Shown: positions 1-5,407 of the stretch, piece after piece | Numbering within the stretch: position 1 is the stretch's first letter | How the letters are laid out: each line of letters opens with the position of its first letter | DNA from: a bacterium | GTDB lineage: Bacteria > CAIJMQ01 > JAADFP01 | Length of the DNA stretch: 10,677 nt | NCBI GenBank assembly: GCA_027021085.1 | Contig: JALUVB010000159.1 | Coordinates: 1 to 10,677, forward strand | Reading direction: 5' to 3' | Notes under the pieces: generated by a model | The model's database searches: none | Seen by the model: only the letters and a program-made list of their open reading frames with translations | What the model was told of the DNA's origin: nothing | Program-made: the position numbers and the translations under genes

Positions 1-845
1 AAATCTGTCACATCGTGGGCCGGGGTTACTTTCACTGCTCCGGTGCCAAATTCCGGGTCCACTCTCCTGTCACTGATTACAGGAATTTCCCGGTTTATCA
101 AAGGAAGAATTGCTTTCTTTCCTATCAGTCTTTTGTATCTGCCGTCTTCAGGATGTACTGCTACTGCGGTATCGCCCAGCATCGTTTCAGGCCGGGTGGT
201 GGCCACGGTTATTTCGCCTCCACCTACAATAGAGTAGTTTATGTAATAAAGAAAATCGTCACTTTCATCGTGTTCTACCTCTATGTCAGAGAGGGCGGTT
301 TCACAACGGGGGCACCAGTTGATAATGTAATTTTCCCGGTAGATGTAACCTTCCTTGTATAACTTTACAAAGGCCTCTTTTACTGCCCTGGCCCTTTTTT
401 CATCCAGGGTAAACGCCCACCTCTGCCAGTCACAGGAAGCGCCTAACCTTTTCAGTTGTTCTTTTATCCTGTTTTCATGCAGTCCTTTCCATTGCCAGAT
501 TCTTGCTATAAATTTGTCCCTGCCAATGTCTTCCTTTCTCAAGCCTTCCTTTGCCAGGTCTCTTTCCACTACGTTCTGGGTGGCAATACCCGCGTGGTCA
601 CACCCCGGTATCCAGAGGGAGGCATATCCCTGCATGCGCCTGAATCTTATCAGGATATCCTGGATAGTTTCGTCCAGGGCATGCCCCATGTGCAGGGAGC
701 CGGTGATATTGGGAGGAGGAATTATAATGCAGTAGGGTTTCTTGTCTTTTGCCGGCTTAACGTGAAATAAGTCAGCACTCTCCCACCTGTTTATCCATTT
801 CTCTTCTATGCCTGACCAGTTATAACGGTTGGGAAATTCTTTCAT
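1..845 (-). CDS. valS: Valyl-tRNA synthetase, N-terminal part (cut by window edge)
   Basis: This cytoplasmic class Ia aminoacyl-tRNA synthetase charges tRNA-Val with valine and edits mischarged threonine. The 281 visible residues are the N-terminal third of a protein usually near 880 residues; the remainder lies beyond the left edge. The class I signature is plain: PPPNITGSLHMGHA spans residues 43-56 with the HIGH-type box HMGH at 52-55, followed by GCDHAGIATQ at 81-90. A WCPRC cysteine pair at 177-181 and TTRPETMLGDTAV at 216-228 mark the start of the editing (CP1) domain; the latter distinguishes ValS/IleS/LeuS from other class I enzymes, and the HMGHA context favours ValS. The ATG at 845 is the only reasonable start because an in-frame TAA lies seven codons upstream. 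No Shine-Dalgarno precedes it, although a good promoter does. It lies 49 bp downstream of the 120-residue gene and may also receive readthrough from that operon. Confidence 0.97.
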   Translation of the reverse strand, partial: MKEFPNRYNWSGIEEKWINRWESADLFHVKPAKDKKPYCIIIPPPNITGSLHMGHALDETIQDILIRFRRMQGYASLWIPGCDHAGIATQNVVERDLAKEGLRKEDIGRDKFIARIWQWKGLHENRIKEQLKRLGASCDWQRWAFTLDEKRARAVKEAFVKLYKEGYIYRENYIINWCPRCETALSDIEVEHDESDDFLYYINYSIVGGGEITVATTRPETMLGDTAVAVHPEDGRYKRLIGKKAILPLINREIPVISDRRVDPEFGTGAVKVTPAHDVTD

Positions 846-859
846 AGATTTAGGGCTTA

Positions 860-888
860 TTTATACAGTAAACGTATGTAAAAGTCAA
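860..888 (-). promoter_or_regulatory. Sigma70-type promoter of valS with very short leader
   Basis: On the minus strand, TTGACT (888-883) and TATAAA (865-860) are separated by exactly 17 bp, matching the consensus at 5 of 6 positions each. It begins seven bases after the stop of the preceding gene. Transcription would start near 853, leaving only about 8 nt before the valS ATG, which has no ribosome site. The position of the start site is inferred from spacing. Confidence 0.7.
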
Positions 889-894
889 TCTGTA

Positions 895-1257
895 TCAGGT
901 TTCTCCTGTTTCTTTAAGTGATACGGCTTTCCCCGTGGTACTGCAGATTAACCTTCCTCCTATCACCTGGTACTTGCATTTGCTTAGATCCAAATCCTCG
1001 GGTAGAACGGTAATCCAGTCTATCCGGGGGATAGGAATCAGATACTCCTGGAGCACAGGGTCTTCTAAGGTTTCTATATTTGCCTGGTGTCTCTCCAGGA
1101 GCAGGTGTTTACCCCTGATATGAATAAATTCTTTTTCCATGGCCGGGGGGAAATCTTTCGGGAAGGGAATAATTTCTCCGATGAAAACCCGCCTGGGTTC
1201 CCTGGTAATACCACCCTTTGCCTCTTCCTCCAGTTTCAGCCTTACCTTTACTTTCAC
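895..1257 (-). CDS. Conserved-looking hypothetical protein, 120 aa
   Basis: I do not recognise this protein. It is a soluble, charged 120-residue chain with no signal peptide or membrane segment. It has a basic/acidic N-terminal strand-like stretch (residues 1-12), a proline-rich segment (PFPKDFPP, 31-38), a hydrophilic middle, and a C-terminal part with two cysteines (94 and 105), the second in GGRLICSTTGKAV. It has no clear metal-site spacing. It starts at GTG (1257). The ribosome site is the AGGAGGAG run formed by the arginine codons ending def, 8-10 nt upstream, so the two genes are closely coupled (4 bp between stop and start). The nearest ATG, overlapping the def stop, hits a stop within three codons. 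The tight coupling, good ribosome site and full-length open frame support it as real. Its place between def and valS suggests, but does not show, a translation-related or simply co-transcribed role. Confidence 0.75.
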   Translation of the reverse strand: MKVKVRLKLEEEAKGGITREPRRVFIGEIIPFPKDFPPAMEKEFIHIRGKHLLLERHQANIETLEDPVLQEYLIPIPRIDWITVLPEDLDLSKCKYQVIGGRLICSTTGKAVSLKETGET

Positions 1258-1261
1258 GGTC

Positions 1262-1747
1262 TCATCTCCTCCTGTTCAATTCTTTTAACAGTTTTTCCAG
1301 TTTTACTCTCTTGGCAGGCCTGGCATAATCAATAATCAGAACTCCTTCAAGATGGTCAATTTCATGCTGTATAACCCGGGATAGCAAGCCTTCAGCTTCT
1401 ACCCTGATTCTTTCTCCTTTTTCATTCAGTCCTTCCACTTCGATGAAGCTTGCCCGGGGAATGGGAAGGTAAATCTCAGGCAGGCTTAGACAGCCCTCTT
1501 CCATTAGCTCCTCGTCTTCTTTATGAACGATAACAGGATTTACCATTATCAGCTTCTTTTGGTCCACCTCTGCGACAAAAATTCTTTTCCCTATACCTAT
1601 CTGGGGAGCAGCCAGGCCAATGCCTTTACACGTGTACATTGTCTCCCACATGTCTTCTATTAAATCTCCTATATCATTGAATTCTTCTACTTCCGCTGCT
1701 TTCTCCCGTAAAATATAATCCGGGAAAATCTTTATCTCTCGCGCCAT
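1262..1747 (-). CDS. def: Peptide deformylase
   Basis: This enzyme removes the N-formyl group from the initiator methionine of nascent proteins at the ribosome exit, using a catalytic metal (usually Fe2+). All three family motifs are intact, numbering from the chosen start: GIGLAAPQ at 42-49 (catalytic Gln49), EGCLS at 84-88 (metal ligand Cys86) and QHEIDH at 127-132 (ligands His128 and His132, catalytic Glu129). The length of 161 residues is normal. Two in-frame starts exist, at 1753 and 1747. I prefer 1747 because GTGAGG lies 7 nt before it but only 1 nt before the other, and because 1747 gives a TAATG stop-start overlap with the upstream dehydrogenase. The choice changes only two residues. 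It is the third gene of the thiC operon, and its terminal arginine codons form the ribosome site of the next gene. Confidence 0.97.
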   Translation of the reverse strand: MAREIKIFPDYILREKAAEVEEFNDIGDLIEDMWETMYTCKGIGLAAPQIGIGKRIFVAEVDQKKLIMVNPVIVHKEDEELMEEGCLSLPEIYLPIPRASFIEVEGLNEKGERIRVEAEGLLSRVIQHEIDHLEGVLIIDYARPAKRVKLEKLLKELNRRR

Positions 1748-2871
1748 TACCATGCCTCACTTAACACTTCCCCCACGAGTGATTCTACACTGGCAGGCCG
1801 TGGATTTTTGAGCATGCTGCCTGAGAAGGAACTCTCTGCTATCCAGGAAAACTTAGCCTTCTCCACTCCCAGGTCTCGTAATCGCTGGTTTATTCCCAAT
1901 CTTTCCCTTAATTGCAGCAAAAAGTCGGGAAGCAGGGAAATGTCATCTTTGCCGGTAAAAATCCTGCTGACCCGCGCATACTTTTCAGAAGCATAAGAAA
2001 GATTATACCTTACTACAGGAGGCAAGAGAATTGCACATACCAACCCGTGGGGAAGGTCCCAGCAAGCTCCTATGGGATGGGCCAGGCCATGCACTGCTCC
2101 TAATCCTGCATTGGTCAGTGCCATGCCGCTGAGCAGGGAAGCATAACTTAAATCTTCCCGTGCATTTATGTCTTCCCCTTTTGTAACTGCTTTCTCCAGG
2201 CTCCTTATGGAAAGTTCCATGCCGTAAAGAACAAGGGAATCAGTTACTGGATTTGCCTCCCGGGACACATAGGATTCAATAAGCTGGGTAAGAGCATCCA
2301 TTCCGGCATAGGCAGTAAGTTTGGGGGGAAGGGTTAGGGTGAGAGCAGGGTCAATAATGGCTACAGCCGGAGTTAAAAAGGGAGCGCGCAGGCTTTTTTT
2401 ATAATTTTTTGCTGAATGTTTCAGTACCGCATTATTGGTTACTTCTGAACCTGTTCCCGAGGTGGTGGGGATGGCAATAAAAGGTTTGGCAGGCGGAGGC
2501 AAGGGTTTTCCTTTTAGATATGCTTCTACTTTCTCTCCTTTTCCCATTACCCCGCTTATCGCCTTGGCACAGTCCAGCACGCTGCCTCCTCCTATTCCTA
2601 TAATTACTTCTACCTTCTCTGCCTCTGCCAGTTTTTTGCCTTCTTCCACAATTTCTATGGTTGGTTCAGGGGGTACACCTGGGAAGTAAATTACCTGCAG
2701 TTCCTCCCGGGATAAAATGTCAGTGATTTTTCCTTTTAAGTTTTCCCGGAAATGCCTTCTCCCCCCTACCAACAACACTTTTTCCCCGAAGCGCTTCGCT
2801 TCCTTGCCTGCACTGGAAATACTTCCCGCTCCCATAATTATCCGGGTGGGGGTATGAAAATGCATTAACAT
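1747..2871 (-). CDS. Iron-containing alcohol dehydrogenase (group III) with altered metal ligand
   Basis: This is a predicted soluble NAD(P)-dependent dehydrogenase of the Fe-ADH superfamily (relatives include FucO, YqhD, butanol and 1,3-propanediol dehydrogenases); the substrate cannot be told. At 374 residues it has normal length. Seen motifs: GGGSVLDCAKAI at 94-105 for the nucleotide, TTSGTGSEVTN at 136-146, IDPAL at 173-177, MDALTQLIESY at 191-201, and AVHGLAHPIGACWDLPHG at 259-276. By spacing with FucO, the metal ligands would be Asp192, position 196, His261 and His275, with His265 the usual active-site histidine. Position 196 is Gln where the common motif DALTH has His; some family members share DALTQ. 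The ATG at 2871 lies 11 bp after the thiC stop; an ATG two codons later is also possible, and no strong ribosome site favours either. It overlaps def and is probably co-transcribed with thiC, although no thiamine role is known for this family. Confidence 0.93.
   Translation of the reverse strand: MLMHFHTPTRIIMGAGSISSAGKEAKRFGEKVLLVGGRRHFRENLKGKITDILSREELQVIYFPGVPPEPTIEIVEEGKKLAEAEKVEVIIGIGGGSVLDCAKAISGVMGKGEKVEAYLKGKPLPPPAKPFIAIPTTSGTGSEVTNNAVLKHSAKNYKKSLRAPFLTPAVAIIDPALTLTLPPKLTAYAGMDALTQLIESYVSREANPVTDSLVLYGMELSIRSLEKAVTKGEDINAREDLSYASLLSGMALTNAGLGAVHGLAHPIGACWDLPHGLVCAILLPPVVRYNLSYASEKYARVSRIFTGKDDISLLPDFLLQLRERLGINQRLRDLGVEKAKFSWIAESSFSGSMLKNPRPASVESLVGEVLSEAW
1755..1760 (-). promoter_or_regulatory. 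Ribosome binding site deciding the def start
   Basis: GTGAGG within the last codons of the upstream dehydrogenase sits 7 nt before the ATG at 1747 and only 1 nt before the ATG at 1753. This supports the shorter def product and translational coupling through the TAATG overlap. Confidence 0.55.
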
Positions 2872-2882
2872 ACTATGGTTTT

Positions 2883-4163
2883 TTACTTCTCGTTATTTAA
2901 CCAGTCCTCAACCAATTTTAAGGAACAGTACTCTCCGCACATACTGCAAATTCCCGGTCTCAATGGCCTGGATTCTTCCCACATTTCCCTGGCTTTTTCC
3001 GGGCACAGGGAAAGGGCAATTTCACTTTCCCATTCCCTCTTGTTCCTTTTGTCAGAAATTTCGTTGTCCAGGTCCCAGGCTTTTTTCATGCCCCTGGCAA
3101 TATCCCCGGCATGAGCCGCGATGCGTGCTGCGATAACTCCTTCCTTTACGTCTTCCGGCGTAGGAAGGCGAATATGTTCACCCGGGGTTACATAGCAAAG
3201 AAAGTCTGCCCCCTTCCAGCAGGCCAGGGCGCCTCCGATGGCACAGGCAATATGGTCGTATCCCAGCGCTGCATCCGTAACCAGAGGGCCCAGAACGTAA
3301 AAAGGAGCACCCTTGCATATTTTCTTTTCCATTATCACGTTTGCTTCTACATGGGAGAGGGGCACATGCCCAGGTCCCTCCACCATTACCTGCACCCCTT
3401 TTTCTCTTGCCCTCTCTACCAGTTCTCCGTGGGTAAGGAGTTCCTGTATCTGTAAAACGTCGGTGGAATCCCTGAGTGCCCCCGGCCTGAGAGCATCTCC
3501 CAGGGAGAGCACTACATCGTACTGGCTGGCAATATCCAGTAAATCATCAAAATTCTCATAAAGTGGGTTTTCTTTTCCTGTGGCTACCATCCAGGTAACA
3601 TGAAAAGCTCCTCCCCGGCTTACCACATACATCAATCTCTTATTGTTTTTGAACATTTCCAGTATTTTACGGTTAATCCCGCAGTGTACGGTGATAAAGT
3701 CAACACCGTCTCTGGCATGCTTTTCTATCACTTCAAAAATTTTGCCAGGCTTCATCTTTGCCAGGCTTCCCTCTTCCTGTATGCTTTCCACTGCTGCCTG
3801 ATATACCGGCACTGTTCCCAGGGGAAGGGAGCAATTCTCCAGAAACATCTTTCTTGTCTTATCCAGATCCCCGGCAGTGCTTAAATCCATGATAGTATCG
3901 GCTCCTGCCTCCACTGCAGAAATAAGCCTCTTCTTCTCCCACTCCAGGTCGCATATTTCGGGAGAGGTGCCCAGATTGGCATTTACCTTAACGCTTAGTC
4001 CCTTTCCAATACCTACGGGGTTGCCCCGCCGGTTGTTGAGAATAATAACCTCTCCTGAAAGAATATAGTTTTTCAGGGTATCCAGGGGTATTCCCTCTTC
4101 CCGGGCTATCCACTCTATCTCAGGAGTAAGCTCTCCCTTTCTTACCTTATCATATTGCGTCAT
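2883..4163 (-). CDS. thiC: Phosphomethylpyrimidine synthase ThiC (short type)
   Basis: This radical-SAM enzyme rearranges 5-aminoimidazole ribotide to 4-amino-5-hydroxymethyl-2-methylpyrimidine phosphate, the pyrimidine half of thiamine. Family features seen: NANLGTS at 61-67, a conserved barrel segment around 183-230, EGPGHVPL at 262-269, GYDHI at 301-305, YVTPGEHIRLPT at 324-335, and a C-terminal [4Fe-4S] motif with Cys406, Cys409 and Cys413. The spacing is CX2CX3C, one residue tighter than the CX2CX4C of E. coli ThiC. At 426 residues it lacks the N-terminal extension of proteobacterial and plant forms, so it is the short type. BzaF, the related enzyme making the 5-hydroxybenzimidazole ligand of cobalamin in anaerobes, is an alternative, but no cobalamin gene is nearby. 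The ATG at 4163 has no Shine-Dalgarno; a TAAAAT box sits six bases upstream, suggesting a leaderless message. No TPP riboswitch fits between it and the upstream terminator. Confidence 0.93.
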   Translation of the reverse strand: MTQYDKVRKGELTPEIEWIAREEGIPLDTLKNYILSGEVIILNNRRGNPVGIGKGLSVKVNANLGTSPEICDLEWEKKRLISAVEAGADTIMDLSTAGDLDKTRKMFLENCSLPLGTVPVYQAAVESIQEEGSLAKMKPGKIFEVIEKHARDGVDFITVHCGINRKILEMFKNNKRLMYVVSRGGAFHVTWMVATGKENPLYENFDDLLDIASQYDVVLSLGDALRPGALRDSTDVLQIQELLTHGELVERAREKGVQVMVEGPGHVPLSHVEANVIMEKKICKGAPFYVLGPLVTDAALGYDHIACAIGGALACWKGADFLCYVTPGEHIRLPTPEDVKEGVIAARIAAHAGDIARGMKKAWDLDNEISDKRNKREWESEIALSLCPEKAREMWEESRPLRPGICSMCGEYCSLKLVEDWLNNEK

Positions 4164-4169
4164 AGCTAT

Positions 4170-4175
4170 ATTTTA
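4170..4175 (-). promoter_or_regulatory. Possible -10 box for leaderless thiC mRNA
   Basis: TAAAAT on the minus strand (5 of 6 to TATAAT) ends exactly six bases before the thiC ATG, so the predicted first transcribed base is the A of that ATG. No convincing -35 hexamer is found 16-18 bp upstream, and the AT-rich context makes a chance match possible. The absence of any Shine-Dalgarno before thiC is the supporting point. Confidence 0.4.
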
Positions 4176-4212
4176 TCATTTTTTGTAAATTACTTCTTTT
4201 AGATTTCTGAAT

Positions 4213-4249
4213 AAAAAAAACGAGGAGGGATTTCCCCTCCCCGTTTTTT
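4213..4249 (-). terminator. Strong intrinsic terminator (bidirectional in form) after the pilin gene
   Basis: On the minus strand, CGGGGAGGG (4243-4235) pairs with CCCTCCTCG (4229-4221) in a 9-bp stem with one G-U pair and a 5-nt loop. Eight T follow (4220-4213), and six A precede it (4249-4244), so it would also work on the plus strand. It begins about 18-23 bp after the stop of the pseudopilin gene and insulates thiC downstream. Confidence 0.9.
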
Positions 4250-4266
4250 GTCAGCTCAGTTCAATA

Positions 4267-4875
4267 CTACGGAGTAGTAGTGGGCCAGGACTGAGTAGCT
4301 CCGCCTGACGAAACAAAGGTTGAAGTAGTCCAGGATTGACTGGGTACCCACTCCACGTGGCCGTCCAGGTAAAGGACGTTACCACCATCAGTGGAATGAT
4401 TGGCTCCTGTGCTAGAACAACCGTTATCCCAGGCTATAGGAGTATCTGCACTGTCAAGTTCGTTTACTTTGTAATCCTCACCGACGTTCTGCCCGCTTCC
4501 GTAACCTACGTACTCGTAGCTTACGAATGCTGTGTAGGTTTTATTTCTCTGAGCACCGGTGCTTGGATCAATGTCCGTAGGTTTTGCATCGGAATCAGAG
4601 GGACACCAGTACACTCCCGGGTCGGTCACATAGGTGGGATAGAGTCCCGGTCCGAAAGAGGTTCCCGGAGGGAATCTCTCATCCCAGTCTGTGGAGTACA
4701 TGTGGAGAGCTAACCCTACCTGCTTGAGGTTAGAGGTACATACCGCTCTTCTTGCCTGTTCCCTTGCCCTTGCCAGAGCAGGTAAGAGCATGGCGGCCAG
4801 AATAGCGATAATGGCTATAACCACTAACAGTTCGATGAGGGTAAACCCTCCAAACTTCTTGCGTAACAATTTCAT
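4267..4875 (-). CDS. Type II secretion/type IV pilus pseudopilin-like protein with H-X-DG motif
   Basis: This prepilin-like protein would be inserted in the inner membrane, cleaved by a prepilin peptidase and possibly assembled in a pilus-like fibre. From the chosen ATG it has 202 residues. A short basic leader ([10 protein letters not shown]) is followed by the cleavage site G10/F11, Glu at mature position 5, and a hydrophobic helix to about residue 34. The segment [20 protein letters not shown] (46-65) and the C-terminal [18 protein letters not shown] (159-176) match the prepilin-associated H-X9-DG domain family common in PVC-type and candidate-phylum bacteria; here the spacing is His160-X10-Asp171. 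Cys46, Cys91 and Cys153 may form disulfides. The tail is rich in Ser/Thr. A TTG nine codons upstream keeps the frame open, but the full AAAGGAGGTGA ribosome site lies 8 nt before the ATG, which fixes the start. It is monocistronic with its own promoter and terminator, and no assembly genes are nearby. Cargo or fibre partner is unknown. Confidence 0.92.
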   Translation of the reverse strand: MKLLRKKFGGFTLIELLVVIAIIAILAAMLLPALARAREQARRAVCTSNLKQVGLALHMYSTDWDERFPPGTSFGPGLYPTYVTDPGVYWCPSDSDAKPTDIDPSTGAQRNKTYTAFVSYEYVGYGSGQNVGEDYKVNELDSADTPIAWDNGCSSTGANHSTDGGNVLYLDGHVEWVPSQSWTTSTFVSSGGATQSWPTTTP

Positions 4876-4883
4876 AATCTTTT

Positions 4884-4894
4884 TCACCTCCTTT
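4884..4894 (-). promoter_or_regulatory. Full-consensus Shine-Dalgarno of the pseudopilin gene
   Basis: AAAGGAGGTGA on the minus strand is a perfect complement to the 16S rRNA tail, 8 nt before the ATG at 4875. It rules out the longer frame starting at TTG 4902, because that would place the site inside the coding region. Confidence 0.9.
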
Positions 4895-4902
4895 CTGTGC
4901 AA

Positions 4903-4916
4903 AAGCTTATAAGCTT
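4903..4916. promoter_or_regulatory. Perfect 14-bp palindrome at the pilin transcription start
   Basis: AAGCTTATAAGCTT is its own reverse complement. It overlaps the inner edge of the -10 box and covers the predicted transcription start (about 4908) of the pseudopilin gene. It could be an operator for a dimeric regulator or a small 5'-end stem; no function is shown. Confidence 0.4.
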
Positions 4917-4943
4917 TATAGCATATCCGATATTTCTTGTCAA
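4915..4943 (-). promoter_or_regulatory. Near-consensus sigma70 promoter of the pseudopilin gene
   Basis: On the minus strand, a perfect TTGACA (4943-4938) and TATAAA (4920-4915) are separated by 17 bp, with a TGC extended -10 directly before the -10 hexamer. The expected leader is about 33 nt and contains the strong ribosome site. This predicts high expression unless repressed. Confidence 0.88.
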
Positions 4944-4993
4944 GAGTAGCAAAACGGATTTTTCCCGAATTTCGGATAGCGCTGGAGAAGACT

Positions 4994-5056
4994 TTAGACC
5001 ATAGACTATAGACTGGGGGATAGTGAACAGTGAACAGTAAACAGTGAACAGTGAAT
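4994..5056 (+). repeat. Heptad array A1 (nine 7-bp units)
   Basis: Nine units run in unbroken 7-bp phase: three of the ATAGACT type, one GGGGGAT, then five of the AGTGAAC type (AGTGAAC, AGTAAAC, AGTGAAT variants). The change of unit type without loss of phase suggests that the period, not one unit, is preserved. Confidence 0.9.
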
Positions 5057-5144
5057 AGATGGGCGGTATCCTGGTATCTTGGTAATCCTGGTTTCTCGGT
5101 AAAGGGATAGATTTCGCAAGAATGACGATAAAACAGCCCTACCT

Positions 5145-5235
5145 GTCATGCCTGCGGAAGCAGGCATCCAGGCAAGTAGTTAGTAGCGGGTAGTGAGTAG
5201 ATAGGAAGGTGGATTCCCGCTTGCGCGGGAATGAC
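5145..5235. repeat. REPIN-like doublet A
   Basis: Two short palindromes face each other. The left is ATGCCTGC - GGAA - GCAGGCAT (5148-5167), flanked by GTC and CC. The right is ATTCCCGC - TTGC - GCGGGAAT (5213-5232), flanked by GG and GAC. Each makes an 8-bp stem with a 4-nt loop, and the pair as a whole is an imperfect inverted repeat with about 25-bp arms and a 41-bp spacer of GTAGTGA-type heptads. This is the layout of REPINs, which are moved by RAYT transposases in other bacteria; no RAYT is in this window. Confidence 0.7.
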
Positions 5236-5269
5236 GAAGCGGGAGGCAGCGGGTAGCGAGGGAGGCATT

Positions 5270-5304
5270 TTAGACTATAGACCATAGACTATAGACGTTA
5301 GACT
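5270..5304 (+). repeat. Heptad array A1b (five 7-bp units)
   Basis: Five in-phase units of the TTAGACT / ATAGACC / ATAGACG type directly follow composite copy A. They are the same unit family as at 4994-5014 and, reversed, at 8263-8311. Confidence 0.85.
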
Positions 5305-5337
5305 GGGAAAGGGAAGATACAGAAGGCAAAATCCAGA

Positions 5338-5385
5338 CGGGGTAATAGGCGCCCCGACATACGTCGGGACCGATGGACATCGGGG
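5338..5385. other. Cluster of overlapping hairpins inside the repeat region
   Basis: Three stems can form here: CGGGG (5338-5342) with CCCCG (5352-5356); CCCGAC (5353-5358) with GTCGGG (5363-5368) around loop ATAC; and CCGATG (5370-5375) with CATCGG (5378-5383). The first and second exclude each other, and an outer CCCCGA/TCGGGG pairing (5352-5357 with 5380-5385) is also possible. No T run follows on either strand, so it is not an obvious terminator. It is unlike the REP-type hairpins around it and has no copy in the right-hand repeat block. Confidence 0.4.
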
Positions 5386-5407
5386 ATAACTCGCAACTCA
5401 CAACTCT

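Larger units (their letters stand above)
4991..5252 (+). repeat. Composite intergenic repeat, copy A
   Basis: This is the left copy of a composite element whose inverted partner lies at 8052-8311. In order: a heptad array (4994-5056), the 18-bp core AGATGGGCGGTATCCTGG (5057-5074), a divergent stretch (about 5075-5120), and a conserved segment from CAGCCCT at 5134 to 5252 that contains two facing hairpins. From 5134 on it aligns to the reverse complement of 8052-8156 with four substitutions over 105 positions and one 14-bp difference (two heptads). The gene-free region between the pilin gene and the URO-D gene (4944-5628) consists almost entirely of this and the related repeats listed separately; I see no credible gene in it. 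Confidence 0.85.

Noticed and set aside
4164-4266. TPP riboswitch ahead of thiC
   Set aside because: The space is occupied by a terminator and an AT-rich 50-bp stretch; the conserved CUGAGA-type and pyrophosphate-sensor segments are not seen.
4876-4902. Longer pseudopilin starting at TTG 4902
   Set aside because: The full Shine-Dalgarno would lie inside the coding sequence; the leader from ATG 4875 is the normal type and length for a prepilin.
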